Positions 1 through 9,184 of a DNA stretch of 64,000 bases are shown piece after piece. Each line of letters starts with the position of its first letter. The stretch's first letter is position 1. The stretch spans positions 715,969 to 779,968 of the forward strand of contig CAVWNS010000001.1 in the NCBI GenBank assembly GCA_963756495.1, in the 5' to 3' direction. This DNA comes from DATFDN01 sp963756495 (GTDB lineage Bacteria > Pseudomonadota > Alphaproteobacteria > Acetobacterales > Acetobacteraceae). The position numbers were made by a program, and so were the translations under genes. Below the pieces are notes generated by a model. That model was not told the origin of the DNA. It ran no database searches and saw only the letters and a list, made by a program, of their open reading frames with translations.

Positions 1-945
1 CAGGCCGTTAGCGGCGATGCGGGTCATCACCACAGGCCGGGCGCAGGCCCAGGCCTCCAACACCTTGTTCTTGATCCCCGACCCCGCCCGCATGGGTGCG
101 AGCGCGACACGGGTGCGGGCCAGCACGTCGCGCATGTCGGGCACGTCCGCCGCCACCTCGACCCCCGGCAATCGCGCGAGAGCGCGGATGTCCGGCACCG
201 GGCGGCGCCCGGCGATCAGCAGGCGCGCCTCGGGCAGCGCCGCGCGGACAAGCGGGAAGACCGCGTGCGCCGCGAACCGGGCGGCATCGATATTGGGATG
301 GTAGTCGAGCGAGCCGGTGAAGCTCAGCACCGGATCGCCCGCCCCCGCCGGGGCTTCCGCCGGCAGGGTCACCCCGTTCGGCACGACATGGACATTCGCC
401 CCTACCCGCATCCGCCGCAGCCAGGCCGCGTCCGTCTCACCGACGCACACGGTCGCGCCAAAGGCTCGGAACCCGCGCCGGGCATACACCACGGAGACGA
501 GCAGCTCGCGCACCCAGGACAGCCGCCTCCGTAGCCCTGGCGTCGTCCGCGCCGCGCGCCAGAATTCCAGGGCGTTGCAGTCGATCAGGTCCACGACGGC
601 GGGCGGCAGTTGCCGGCCGAACCACAGCGCCTCGGCCCCCGCGAACACCAGCGCGCATTCGAAGTGCCGGCGCGCGAGCAAGCCGTCGAGCGCGCGGCGG
701 AGCGGCGTATCGTCATAGTGCCAGGGGAAGGTGGACGCGCGGGGAAGCGCCACTCCCACTGCTTCCACCAACTCGGCGAGGCCGGACGGCACCGGCCCGG
801 TCGGGGCCAGCATCGTGACCGCCCAGCTCCCGGCCAGCCCCTCGATGAGGTTGGCAACGCGGAGCGTGTGTCCGTCGCGGACCGGCCAAGGGGCGAGCGG
901 GGTGACGACAAGCAGCGATGGGCGCCGCGTCGCCGAAAAACTCAG
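1..945 (-). CDS. Glycosyltransferase (Stp1/EpsH-associated type), partial
   Basis: Sugar transferase of the GT-B fold, probably adding a sugar to an exopolysaccharide or envelope glycan. The frame is open from about 945 to the left edge (315 codons), so roughly 80-90 C-terminal residues are missing. The N-terminus (PSLLVVTPLAPWPVRDGH) matches the first beta strand and loop of the family, and the donor-site segment GSGIKNKVLEAWACARPVV near residue 300 carries the conserved Lys/Glu. There is no ATG, GTG or TTG at a sensible place. The first possible codon is CTG at 943-945, overlapping the ftsB stop codon, with AAGGA nine bases upstream, so translation may be coupled to ftsB. Third gene of the eno-ftsB unit. 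The family call rests on motif recognition; the acceptor is unknown. Confidence 0.85.
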   Translation of the reverse strand, partial: MSFSATRRPSLLVVTPLAPWPVRDGHTLRVANLIEGLAGSWAVTMLAPTGPVPSGLAELVEAVGVALPRASTFPWHYDDTPLRRALDGLLARRHFECALVFAGAEALWFGRQLPPAVVDLIDCNALEFWRAARTTPGLRRRLSWVRELLVSVVYARRGFRAFGATVCVGETDAAWLRRMRVGANVHVVPNGVTLPAEAPAGAGDPVLSFTGSLDYHPNIDAARFAAHAVFPLVRAALPEARLLIAGRRPVPDIRALARLPGVEVAADVPDMRDVLARTRVALAPMRAGSGIKNKVLEAWACARPVVMTRIAANGL

Positions 946-1289
946 AACAGCTTGTCCTTCGCGGGATACATCACGACGATGTCGTTCGGGTCGGACAGGT
1001 TCAGCATGGCACGCGCTTGCTCGTCCAGGGTGTCGGCGTCGATGTGGTCCGCCTGCAACCCGCGCACGCGCCGCGCCCAGGCCGCGCGCGCCGCCTGGGC
1101 GTCCGTCAGGTCCGCCTGCGCCTGAACCAGCAGCTTCTTGCGTGCGGCGAAGGCGACCAGCCCGTGATCGCCCTGCGTGGCGTTCCAGCCGAAATATCCC
1201 ACCAGGGCCAGGAAGAACAGGGGGGCAACCGACGCCCTTGCCCGCCGCTTGAGGGCGCGCACGATCGACATGGCGATTCCAATTCGCAT
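942..1289 (-). CDS. ftsB: Septum formation initiator, FtsB/DivIC family
   Basis: Small bitopic cell-division protein (115 residues) that in other bacteria joins FtsL and FtsQ in the divisome. Visible parts are a basic N-terminus (LKRRARAS), one membrane segment at about residues 23-37 (APLFFLALVGYFGW), then a helical, coiled-coil-prone region rich in Ala, Arg and Gln, and a C-terminal LNLSDPNDIVVMYP stretch typical of alphaproteobacterial FtsB. The ATG at 1289 is chosen because GGAGG lies seven bases upstream; a second ATG at 1271 is possible. It follows eno after 15 bases, the usual order in alphaproteobacteria. Confidence 0.88.
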   Translation of the reverse strand: MRIGIAMSIVRALKRRARASVAPLFFLALVGYFGWNATQGDHGLVAFAARKKLLVQAQADLTDAQAARAAWARRVRGLQADHIDADTLDEQARAMLNLSDPNDIVVMYPAKDKLF

Positions 1290-1304
1290 CGTTTCGCCTC
1301 CAGT

Positions 1305-2579
1305 CTAGCGCAGAATCGTTCTGCCCGCGTAGCGCGCCGTCGGTCCCAGCGCCGCCTCGATCCTGATGAGCTGGTTGTACTTGGCTGTGCGGTCGCTACG
1401 CGACAGGCTGCCGGTCTTGATCTGCCCGCAATTGGTCCCCACGGCCAAATCGGCGATCGTCGCGTCCTCAGTCTCCCCCGACCGGTGGCTCATCACTGCC
1501 CGGTATCCGGCGCGGTGCGCGCGCTCGACAGCCTCCAGCGTCTCCGACAGGGTGCCGATCTGATTCACCTTCACCAGGATCGCGTTGGCCACCCCTGCCT
1601 CGATGCCGCGGCGCAGCCGCTCAGGGTCGGTCACGAACACGTCGTCGCCGACCAGCTGCACGCGCCCGCCGAGTGTCGCCGTGAGGTGCTTCCAGCCCTC
1701 CCAGTCGTCCTCGGCGCAGCCGTCCTCGATGGAGGCGATCGGATAGCGCCCGACCAGCGTCTCCAGATAGCCGACCATGCCGGCAGCGTCGAAGGTCTTT
1801 CCCTCACCTTCAAGCACGTAACGTCCGTCCTTGAAAAACTCGCTGGCGGCGGGGTCGAGTGCGAAGACGATGTCCTCGCCCGGCCTATACCCGGCCTGCT
1901 CGCAGGCCCTCGCGATGAAGCCCAGCGCCTCGTCGGCCGATTTCAGCCCCGGCGCGAAGCCGCCCTCGTCGCCGACATTGGTGTTGTGCCCGGCCTCGTG
2001 CAGGGACTTCTTCAGCGCGGCGAACACCTCCGATCCCATGCGGATCGCCTCGGCGATCGTGCCGGCGCCGACCGGCATGATCATGAACTCCTGGATATCG
2101 ATCGGATTGTCGGCATGGACGCCGCCGTTGACGATGTTCATCATCGGCACTGGCAGGGTGCGGGCGTACACCCCGCCGACATAGCGCCAGAGCGGCACGT
2201 CGAGGTCGGCGGCGGCGGCCTTGGCCAGCGCGAGGGACACGGCGAGCGTCGCGTTGGCGCCAAGCCGCGCCTTATTCGGGGTGCCGTCGAGATCGATCAG
2301 GATATCGTCGATGCGCACCTGCTCGGCGGGGTCCATGCCGCCGATGGCGTCAAAAATCTCGCCTTCGACGTTCGCCATCGCCTGGCGCACGCCCTTGCCG
2401 CCATAGCGCGCCGGGTCCTTGTCGCGAAGCTCCACCGCCTCGTGCGTGCCGGTGGAGGCGCCGGACGGCACGGCCGCGCGTCCAAGCACGCCGCTGTCCA
2501 GCACGACGTCCACTTCGAGCGTCGGGTTGCCGCGACTGTCGAGTATCTCGCGCGCGATGATATCGGCAATGGCGCTCAT
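1305..2579 (-). CDS. eno: Enolase (phosphopyruvate hydratase)
   Basis: Cytosolic glycolytic enzyme converting 2-phosphoglycerate to phosphoenolpyruvate. It has 424 residues, normal for the family. The N-terminal IIAREILDSRGNPTLEVDV, the MNIVNGGVHADN loop, GDEGGFAPGL, the catalytic-lysine segment ILVKVNQIGTLSE and the signature MSHRSGETEDATIADLAV are all present. The ATG at 2577-2579 is preceded by a strong GGAGGGGAG ribosome site; the frame stays open upstream but without homology. First gene of the eno-ftsB-glycosyltransferase unit and divergent from the secreted-protein gene at 2678. Confidence 0.98.
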   Translation of the reverse strand: MSAIADIIAREILDSRGNPTLEVDVVLDSGVLGRAAVPSGASTGTHEAVELRDKDPARYGGKGVRQAMANVEGEIFDAIGGMDPAEQVRIDDILIDLDGTPNKARLGANATLAVSLALAKAAAADLDVPLWRYVGGVYARTLPVPMMNIVNGGVHADNPIDIQEFMIMPVGAGTIAEAIRMGSEVFAALKKSLHEAGHNTNVGDEGGFAPGLKSADEALGFIARACEQAGYRPGEDIVFALDPAASEFFKDGRYVLEGEGKTFDAAGMVGYLETLVGRYPIASIEDGCAEDDWEGWKHLTATLGGRVQLVGDDVFVTDPERLRRGIEAGVANAILVKVNQIGTLSETLEAVERAHRAGYRAVMSHRSGETEDATIADLAVGTNCGQIKTGSLSRSDRTAKYNQLIRIEAALGPTARYAGRTILR

Positions 2580-2677
2580 GTGCTCCCCTCCGTTCTTGAG
2601 CAGCGACACGGGGTTGCCTAACACTTCAGGCGCCCGCCCGCCACCCGGTCGGGTCAGGCAGGCGGAAAGGGAGCGAG

Positions 2678-3391
2678 ATGCGAGCTTTGGGCGTGCTGGG
2701 CATCGGGCTGTACACCCTTGCCGCGACGGGAGCGGCGATGGCGGCCACAACCACGTACTACCACGCGGGCGACTGGCGCGCGTTCAGCGGCACCGATGCC
2801 CAGAACCGGCTGATTTGCGGCATGGCGACTGGCAACCCCAGCGATGGCCGCTCCCTGGAGATCACCCTTGTGATCGGCGACCCCCGACTTCAGTTCGCCG
2901 CCTCCAAGCCGACCTGGGACATCCCGCCCGGCACGACGATCCCCGTGCTGATGAAGGCGGGCGGGGGGGCGCCATGGACCGTCGAGGCGGCGGGGCAGGC
3001 ACACACGATGACCTGGACGCTGTCGGAAACCGAGGCCAGCGCATTCGACGGCGCCTTCCGGGGCGCCAGCCAGATGTCGATCAGCTTCCCCTCCGGCAAC
3101 GAGCCGCCATGGGGCGTTTTGTTGGAAGGCTCAACCGCGACGGACGACACGTTCCGCCGCTGCATCCAGGATTATACAGCCCGCGCCGCCGCGGCCCGGC
3201 CACAGACGCCGACCCAGCCCTTCGGAGCCGCGCCGACGCAACCGTTCGCTCCGCCCATCGCGGCCACGCCGCTGCCGCCGTCTTCCCCGGTGGCGGGTCC
3301 GGGTCAGGCAACGCAGCCGGAAGCCGCGCCAGGCGCTTCCCCGCCGCTGCCGCCGATCCCGTCACCGAGCCAGCCAGCCGCCCCCCGCTGA
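2678..3391 (+). CDS. Secreted protein with Pro-rich tail, function unknown
   Basis: Not recognised as a named family. The 237-residue product has a clear Sec signal peptide (residues 1-22, ending GAAMA before ATTTYY), a folded-looking domain to about residue 165 containing two cysteines (LICGM near 47 and RRCIQDY near 162) that could form a disulfide, and a low-complexity tail of Pro, Ala, Gln and Thr. The domain recalls small periplasmic proteins of the invasion-associated-locus-B kind, but this is only a resemblance. AAGGGAG precedes the ATG. Divergent from eno, with about 98 bases between the two starts that must hold both promoters. Confidence 0.75.
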   Translation: MRALGVLGIGLYTLAATGAAMAATTTYYHAGDWRAFSGTDAQNRLICGMATGNPSDGRSLEITLVIGDPRLQFAASKPTWDIPPGTTIPVLMKAGGGAPWTVEAAGQAHTMTWTLSETEASAFDGAFRGASQMSISFPSGNEPPWGVLLEGSTATDDTFRRCIQDYTARAAAARPQTPTQPFGAAPTQPFAPPIAATPLPPSSPVAGPGQATQPEAAPGASPPLPPIPSPSQPAAPR

Positions 3392-3414
3392 ACGGCCGCG
3401 TCAAGCAGTCCGGG

Positions 3415-3546
3415 TCAATACGTCGGATAGCTGCGTGGCCACGTCACCTGGCTCGGCGGACCGGGCGGGGAAGGCGGCCCCTTCTTGCCGCAGGCCGTCA
3501 GCAGCAGCGGCGCGAGCAAGGCGATCGCCAGGACCGCAGCCCTCAC
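3415..3546 (-). CDS. lptM: LptM-like small lipoprotein
   Basis: A 43-residue lipoprotein beginning with GTG. The signal (AAVLAIALLAPLLLTAC) ends in a lipobox with the acylated cysteine at residue 19, followed by GKKGPPSPPGPP, the short Gly-Lys-Lys-Gly-Pro motif typical of LptM (YifL) proteins. In Escherichia coli LptM associates with the LptDE lipopolysaccharide translocon. Its GTG overlaps the argH stop codon (GTGA), so translation is probably coupled. In many alphaproteobacteria such a gene sits between argH and lysA; lysA is not here. Confidence 0.82.
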   Translation of the reverse strand: MRAAVLAIALLAPLLLTACGKKGPPSPPGPPSQVTWPRSYPTY

Positions 3547-4922
3547 AGTGCCGCCAGCCAGCCTGCGGCCTGCCGGGCCACATTTTCGGGCGCGGTACCG
3601 CCGTAGCTCGTGCGGGATGCCACCGAGGCGTCCACGCTGAGCACGGAGAACACGGCGGCGGTGATGCCGGGCTCGACCCCGCGCATCTCCTCGAGCGACA
3701 GACCGGCCAGATCGACCCCCTTCGCCTCGGCCAGCGCGACCAGGCGCCCGGTCGCGTGATGTGCCTCGCGAAACGGCAGCTTGAGCACGCGGACCAGCCA
3801 GTCGGCCAGGTCGGTCGCCGTCGCGAAGCCCGCGCCCGCCAGCGCCCGCATCCGCGCCGTGTCGGCGCGCAGGTCGCGCACCATCCCCGCCGTCGCGGCA
3901 AGCGAGAGCGCCCACGCCTCGGCGGCCTGGAACACCGGCTCCTTGTCCTCCTGCATGTCCTTCGCGTAGGCGAGCGGCAGGCCCTTCATCACGGTCAGCA
4001 ACGCGACCAGGGCGCCAGTCACCCGCCCTGACTTGGCACGCACCAGCTCGGCCGCGTCGGGGTTGCGCTTCTGCGGCATGATCGAGCTGCCGGTGGTGAA
4101 GGCATCGGACAGTCGCACGAACCCCCAAGGCGCACTGCACCAGAGCACGATCTCCTCGGCCAGACGCGACAGGTGCATCGCCGAGATCGCCGCCGTGCCC
4201 AGGAATTCGAGCGCGAAGTCCCGGTCGGAGACGACGTCGAGCGAGTTGGCGGCCGGACGGTCGAAGCCCAGCGCATGCGCCGTCATCTCGCGATCGATCG
4301 GAAAGGAGGTGCCGGCCAGCGCCGCCGCCCCCAACGGGCATTCGTTCAGCCGCCGCCGGCAGTCGGCCAGCCGACCCCGATCGCGGTCGAACATCTCCAC
4401 ATAGGCCAGGAGATGGTGCCCGAACGTCACCGGCTGGGCGACCTGCAGGTGCGTGAAGCCGGGCATCGGATCTGCGGCGTGCGAGGCCGCGCGGTCGGCC
4501 AGCGCACGCATCACGTCGGTGGCCTGCGCCGCCAGCCCGTCGATGGCGTCGCGCACCCATAGCCGGAAGTCGGTCGCCACCTGGTCGTTGCGGCTGCGCC
4601 CGGTATGCAGCCGCTTGCCTGCCTCGCCGATGCGCTCGGACAGGCGGGCCTCGATGTTCATGTGGATGTCTTCCAGGGCCACGGAGAACGGGAAGGCACC
4701 CGTCTCGATCTCCTGGGCGATGCCCGTCAGGCCGTCGCGGATCGCCCTCTCGTCGGCTGCATCGATCACACCCACCTTCGCCAGCATGGCCGCATGTGCC
4801 AGGGAGCCCCGGATGTCCTGTCGCCACAGCTTGCGGTCGAAGCCGATGGAGGCGTTTATCTCTTCCATGATGGCCGAGGGTCCGGCGGCGAAACGCCCGC
4901 CCCATTGCGCGTTGGCCGCCAC
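3543..4922 (-). CDS. argH: Argininosuccinate lyase
   Basis: Last step of arginine synthesis: argininosuccinate to arginine and fumarate. From the GTG at 4922 the protein has 459 residues, usual for ArgH. Visible are the N-terminal AQWGGRFAAGPSAIMEEINAS, the substrate-binding HTGRSRNDQVATDFRLW segment, MPGFTHLQVAQPV, and the fumarate-lyase signature SSIMPQKRNPDAAELVRAK. The start is chosen by homology, because the frame runs further upstream into the divergent tlpA-like gene and no strong ribosome site marks it; a TTG further up is an alternative. Followed by overlapping lptM. Confidence 0.95.
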   Translation of the reverse strand: MAANAQWGGRFAAGPSAIMEEINASIGFDRKLWRQDIRGSLAHAAMLAKVGVIDAADERAIRDGLTGIAQEIETGAFPFSVALEDIHMNIEARLSERIGEAGKRLHTGRSRNDQVATDFRLWVRDAIDGLAAQATDVMRALADRAASHAADPMPGFTHLQVAQPVTFGHHLLAYVEMFDRDRGRLADCRRRLNECPLGAAALAGTSFPIDREMTAHALGFDRPAANSLDVVSDRDFALEFLGTAAISAMHLSRLAEEIVLWCSAPWGFVRLSDAFTTGSSIMPQKRNPDAAELVRAKSGRVTGALVALLTVMKGLPLAYAKDMQEDKEPVFQAAEAWALSLAATAGMVRDLRADTARMRALAGAGFATATDLADWLVRVLKLPFREAHHATGRLVALAEAKGVDLAGLSLEEMRGVEPGITAAVFSVLSVDASVASRTSYGGTAPENVARQAAGWLAAL

Positions 4923-4965
4923 GTCCCGGCGCTGCTCTGTCTCGTCCAAGGGAAGGATGTCCGCG

Positions 4966-5517
4966 ATGATGCTGACCCGTCGGGGCCTGCTGGCGGCCGG
5001 GACCCTAGCGACGCTGCTGCTCGGGCGCAAACCGGGTGCGGCCGCGGCGGAATTCGCCACGCTGGTGCCGATCGCCCCGCCCCGGCCGGTTCCGGACACC
5101 ACGTTCCAGACCAGCGACGAGGCAAGCCGCCAACTCGCGGATTACACCGGCAAGCCCCTGATCCTCAACCTTTGGGCGACATGGTGCCCCCCGTGCGTGG
5201 CGGAGCTGCCCTCGCTCGCCGCGCTTGCCCGCGATCTCGGGCAAGACGTGCTGGTCCTGCCAATCTCCTCGGACCGGGGGGGTGCCAAGGCGGTCGCGGC
5301 GTTCTATGCCGCGCACGACATCACGGGATTGCCTGTGCTGACGGACAAGGACGCGGCGTTGATGCACGCACTCGGCGCGCGCGGCTTGCCGACCACCTAC
5401 GTGATCGACCGCGACAGTAAGATTGTCGGCATGGAGGAGGGCGGCATGGATTGGAGCACGCCCACGGTGGCGGAGACGATCCGCAAGCTGGTCGGCTCCG
5501 GGACGGTTCCCGCCTGA
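4966..5517 (+). CDS. TlpA/ResA-like thioredoxin family protein
   Basis: Periplasmic thiol-disulfide oxidoreductase of 183 residues. It begins with a twin-arginine-like signal (LTRRGLLAAGTLATLLLG) and carries the thioredoxin redox motif WATWCPPC with cysteines near residues 74 and 77, plus the cis-proline loop GLPTTYVID. Such proteins commonly reduce apocytochrome or copper-site cysteines; the exact partner is not shown here. The ATG at 4966 has GGAAGG nine bases upstream; the ATG at 4957 sits directly against that site and is less likely. Divergent from argH; the hrpB start lies 13 bases after its stop. Confidence 0.9.
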   Translation: MMLTRRGLLAAGTLATLLLGRKPGAAAAEFATLVPIAPPRPVPDTTFQTSDEASRQLADYTGKPLILNLWATWCPPCVAELPSLAALARDLGQDVLVLPISSDRGGAKAVAAFYAAHDITGLPVLTDKDAALMHALGARGLPTTYVIDRDSKIVGMEEGGMDWSTPTVAETIRKLVGSGTVPA

Positions 5518-5530
5518 CCGAGCGCGCCCG

Positions 5531-7972
5531 ATGGCGCCCGAACTCCCCGTCGCCGGCGCGCTGTCCGCGCTGCATGCCTTATTGACTGCCGGACGCAACG
5601 CGATCCTGGTGGCCCCGCCCGGCGCCGGCAAGACCACGCTCGTTCCGCCAGCCCTGCTCGACGCGCCCTGGCGCGGGGACGGGCGGATCGTGATGCTGGA
5701 GCCGCGCCGCCTCGCCGCCCGGGCCGCCGCCGCCCGCATGGCATCGTTGCGCGGCGAGGCGGTCGGCCAGCTCGTGGGCTACCGCACGCGGCTGGACCGC
5801 GCGGTGTCTACCGACACGCGCATCGAGGTCATCACCGAAGGCCTGCTGGTCCGACGGCTGCACGCCGATCCCGGCCTGGACGGCGTCGCCGCCATCATCC
5901 TCGACGAGGTGCACGAGCGCTCGCTGGAGGCCGACCTCGCTCTCGCCCTGTGCCTCGATCTCCAGCGCACGCTTCGCCCGGAATTGCGCTTGATCGCCAT
6001 GTCGGCCACGGCCGACGGCGCTCGCCTGGCCGGGCTGATGGATGCCGAGGTGATCGAGAGCGCGGGCCGCGCCCATCCGGTGCAGGTCGAGCACGCCGCG
6101 CGCGACATCGCCGGGCCTCGTGATCTCCCGCAGGCGATGGCCCGCGCCATCCGCGCCGCGCTCGCAGCACGGGACGGCGACATCCTCGCCTTCCTCCCCG
6201 GAATGGCCGAGATCCGTCGCACGGAGTCCGAACTGGCGGGCTGTCCCGCACTCGTGCTGCCGCTGCACGGCGAGTTGCCGCCCGCCGCGCAGGACCGCGC
6301 GCTGCGCCCGGCCGAGCAGCGCCGGATCGTCCTCGCCACCTCCATCGCGGAGACCTCGCTGACCGTGCCCGGCGTGCGGATCGTCGTGGACGGAGGCTGG
6401 CGGCGCGCGCCGCGACTGGATGCCGGCACCGGCCTGACCCGGCTCGCCACGCTCCGCATCTCGCGGGCTGCCGCCGACCAGCGGGCCGGGCGCGCCGGGC
6501 GTGAGGCCCCGGGCGCCGTCATCCGGCTCTGGACCGTGGCCCAGCATCGCGGGCTTGCGGCCTTCGACCGGCCGGAGATCCTGGAAGCGGAACTGTCCGG
6601 CCTCGCCCTGGACTGTGCCGCCTGGGGCACCCCTCCGGGCGAGCTGGCCTTCCTCGATCCGCCACCCGCGGGCGCGCTGGCCGCCGGACACGCCCTGTTG
6701 GCGGAACTGGACGCGCTTGATGCGGAGGGTCGCATCACCGCGTCCGGCCGGCGCATGGCGGAGCTGGGAGCGCATCCACGACTGGCCGCGATGATGCTCG
6801 CCGCCGGCGATGCCGGGCAGGCAGCGCGCGCCGCCGACATCGCCGCGCTACTGGAGGAGCGCGACCCGCTGCGCGCGCCCGACGCCCCGGCCGAGATCGG
6901 GCTGCGCCTCGCGGCCCTCGCCGACGGCGACCCGGCCGCCGATCGCGGGGCGTTGGGCCGCATCCGTCGGGCCGCCGAGCAGTATCGCCGCCGGCTTGGC
7001 CTGCACCGGGACGCGCTTGGGACGGGCGATCCGGCACCGCTGATCGCCGCGGGCTTTCCCGACCGCATCGCCCAGCGCCGGGGCGAGCCCGGCAGTTTCC
7101 GCCTCGCCGGCGGCGGAGGGGCACGGCTTGCACGCACCGACAGGCTCGCCGCTGCGCCGCTGCTCGCGGTCGCCGCGCTGGAGATGACGACCTCGGCCCG
7201 CATCCGCCTGGCCGCGACCTTGGACCCGGACGCACTCCCGCCCACTCTGACCGCCCGCGTCAACGAGCAGGCGGAGACCGGGTTCGACCCCGTGACCGGC
7301 GCCGTGCTCGCCCGCCGACGCCGGCGGCTCGGCACGCTGGTGCTTTCCGACCGCACCGAGCCCGCCGACCCCACTGAAATCGCCCATTGCCTTGCCACGG
7401 AGGTCGGCGCCCAGGGACTGCGCCCGCTTCCCTGGACGGAGACAGCGCGCCAACTTCAGGCGCGGGTCGCGCTCATACGCGCGGTGGAGCCCGAGATCGC
7501 GTGGCCCGACCTGTCCGATGCGGCACTGGCGGCGAGCATTACCGCCTGGCTTGCCCCGCGTCTGCATGGACTGGCGCGCCTATCGGAACTGCAACGGCTC
7601 GATCTGCACGCGATCCTGCGCGATTTGCTGCCCCGCGATGCGGCCTCACGGCTGGATGCCGCGTTGCCCACGCACCTGCCGCTGCCCGGCGGACGCGCCG
7701 CGGTTGACTACACGCAGCCGGTGCCGCTCGCTTCGGCCAGAGCGCAGGCATTCTATGGGATGAAGACAACGCCGCGCTTGGCTTGTGGGCGAGTACCGCT
7801 TTCACTGGCGCTGCTCTCACCCGCTGGGCGCCCCATCGCAGTCACCGGCGACTTGGCGAGCTTCTGGCGCGGCGGTTGGGCGGATGCGCGCCGGGACATG
7901 CGGGGCCGCTATCCGCGCCACACCTGGCCGGAAGATCCGGCCGGCGCCGCTGCGATGGCGAAAAAAGACTGA
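5531..7972 (+). CDS. hrpB: ATP-dependent helicase HrpB
   Basis: DEAH-box helicase of 813 residues, matching the usual HrpB length. The Walker A motif APPGAGKTT is near residue 30, the DEVH box near 120, the SAT motif (MSATADGARL) near 160, the QRAGRAGR motif VI near 320, and an HrpB-type C-terminal region ends the protein with basic residues. The cellular role of HrpB is poorly defined; RNA or ribonucleoprotein remodelling is usual for the superfamily. It starts 13 bases after the tlpA-like gene, suggesting co-transcription. Reading frame intact. Confidence 0.95.
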   Translation: MAPELPVAGALSALHALLTAGRNAILVAPPGAGKTTLVPPALLDAPWRGDGRIVMLEPRRLAARAAAARMASLRGEAVGQLVGYRTRLDRAVSTDTRIEVITEGLLVRRLHADPGLDGVAAIILDEVHERSLEADLALALCLDLQRTLRPELRLIAMSATADGARLAGLMDAEVIESAGRAHPVQVEHAARDIAGPRDLPQAMARAIRAALAARDGDILAFLPGMAEIRRTESELAGCPALVLPLHGELPPAAQDRALRPAEQRRIVLATSIAETSLTVPGVRIVVDGGWRRAPRLDAGTGLTRLATLRISRAAADQRAGRAGREAPGAVIRLWTVAQHRGLAAFDRPEILEAELSGLALDCAAWGTPPGELAFLDPPPAGALAAGHALLAELDALDAEGRITASGRRMAELGAHPRLAAMMLAAGDAGQAARAADIAALLEERDPLRAPDAPAEIGLRLAALADGDPAADRGALGRIRRAAEQYRRRLGLHRDALGTGDPAPLIAAGFPDRIAQRRGEPGSFRLAGGGGARLARTDRLAAAPLLAVAALEMTTSARIRLAATLDPDALPPTLTARVNEQAETGFDPVTGAVLARRRRRLGTLVLSDRTEPADPTEIAHCLATEVGAQGLRPLPWTETARQLQARVALIRAVEPEIAWPDLSDAALAASITAWLAPRLHGLARLSELQRLDLHAILRDLLPRDAASRLDAALPTHLPLPGGRAAVDYTQPVPLASARAQAFYGMKTTPRLACGRVPLSLALLSPAGRPIAVTGDLASFWRGGWADARRDMRGRYPRHTWPEDPAGAAAMAKKD

Positions 7973-8056
7973 CGGGGAGATTCTTGTTGCACCCGCAGTG
8001 CCATGCCATGTCGTGACAAGGCGTTCAGCCTGCTCGCCGTGGAGGACCAGCCTGTC

Positions 8057-9157
8057 ATGACCGTCAACCACCCCTCTTGGCTCCACCCAGGAGGCTTGGC
8101 GCTCGGCCTTGCCCTGCTTGCCTCCGCCTGCGCCACGAACTCGACCCAAATGGGCCGGGCGCGCACCGTGCCCGAGAGCTTTTCGCCGCTGGTCAAGCAG
8201 GTGCTTCCCTCGGTGGTGAACATCGCCGTGACGGAGAGCGTATCGGCCGGGAATGTGCTGCGCGAGTTGCCGCCCGAGTTGCAGAACACGCCCCTGGGGC
8301 GAGAGTTCCGGCGCCGCTTTGGCAACCGACGCGAGGACGTGCTGGGCGCGGGCTCCGGCTTCATCATCGACCCCTCCGGGGTGATCGTCACCAATGACCA
8401 CGTTGTCGGCCAGGCGAACCGGATCATGGTCTCGCTCCTGGATGGCACGCAGCTTCCCGCGCGGGTCATCGGTGTTGACGAGTTGACCGATGTCGCGGTC
8501 ATCAAGGTCGATGCGCCCCGCGCGCTGCCGGCAGTCACCTGGGGCAACGCGCACCAGGTTGAGGTCGGAGACTGGATTCTCGCCGCCGGCAACCCGTTCG
8601 GGCTTGGCGGGTCGGTGACAGCGGGGATCATCTCGGCCCAAGGGCGCGATCTCGGCGCGGGGCCTTTCGATAACTTCCTGCAAATCGACGCGCCCATCAA
8701 CCCAGGCAATTCCGGCGGTCCGGCGTTTGACATGAGCGGGGAGGTCGTGGGCATGACCACCGCGATCGTCTCGCCCTCCGGCGGCTCGGTGGGTATTGGC
8801 TTCGCGATCCCCGCCGACCTGGTCCGACGCACGGTTGCCGAACTGGAAGCGCATGGCCGGGTCAACCGGGGCTGGCTGGGCGTTTCAATTCAGACACTGG
8901 ATGGGGCAACCGGGACGCGACATGGGGTTGCGATCGCCGGGGTCGAGCGTGGCAGCCCTGGTGCCCAGGCAGGTCTGCGTGCGGGCGACATCGTCCTTTC
9001 CGTCAATGGGGAGCCTGTCGACAGCTCGCTGGGCTTGGTGCGCACCATTGCCGCGCAGCCCCCAGGCTCGACCGTGCATCTGGAGGTTCGTCGGGATGGG
9101 CAGGCCGTGTCCGTGCCGGTGACGGTCGGCCGGCGGCCGGCAGACGAGACGGAGTAG
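8057..9157 (+). CDS. DegP/DegQ-like S1C serine protease, lipoprotein-like
   Basis: Trypsin-like envelope protease (366 residues) with one PDZ domain. An N-terminal hydrophobic segment ends LALLASAC with a lipobox-like cysteine at residue 25, suggesting membrane anchoring. The catalytic triad is seen as His in VTNDHVVG, Asp in ELTDVAVIKV and Ser in NPGNSGGPAF. The PDZ region follows (about 270-360: GLRAGDIVLSVNGEPV). DegP has two PDZ domains; one PDZ is closer to DegS or short DegQ forms. GGAGGACC precedes the ATG at 8057. The two-component pair begins 27 bases downstream, so all three may be co-expressed. Confidence 0.92.
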   Translation: MTVNHPSWLHPGGLALGLALLASACATNSTQMGRARTVPESFSPLVKQVLPSVVNIAVTESVSAGNVLRELPPELQNTPLGREFRRRFGNRREDVLGAGSGFIIDPSGVIVTNDHVVGQANRIMVSLLDGTQLPARVIGVDELTDVAVIKVDAPRALPAVTWGNAHQVEVGDWILAAGNPFGLGGSVTAGIISAQGRDLGAGPFDNFLQIDAPINPGNSGGPAFDMSGEVVGMTTAIVSPSGGSVGIGFAIPADLVRRTVAELEAHGRVNRGWLGVSIQTLDGATGTRHGVAIAGVERGSPGAQAGLRAGDIVLSVNGEPVDSSLGLVRTIAAQPPGSTVHLEVRRDGQAVSVPVTVGRRPADETE

Positions 9158-9184
9158 TAAGAAGCGGCCCTGGAGGAGGCACGG

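Noticed and set aside
918..2621. Long open frame on the plus strand opposite eno
   Set aside because: In GC-rich DNA the complement of a biased gene stays open; eno on the minus strand has all motifs, and this frame has no recognisable domain.
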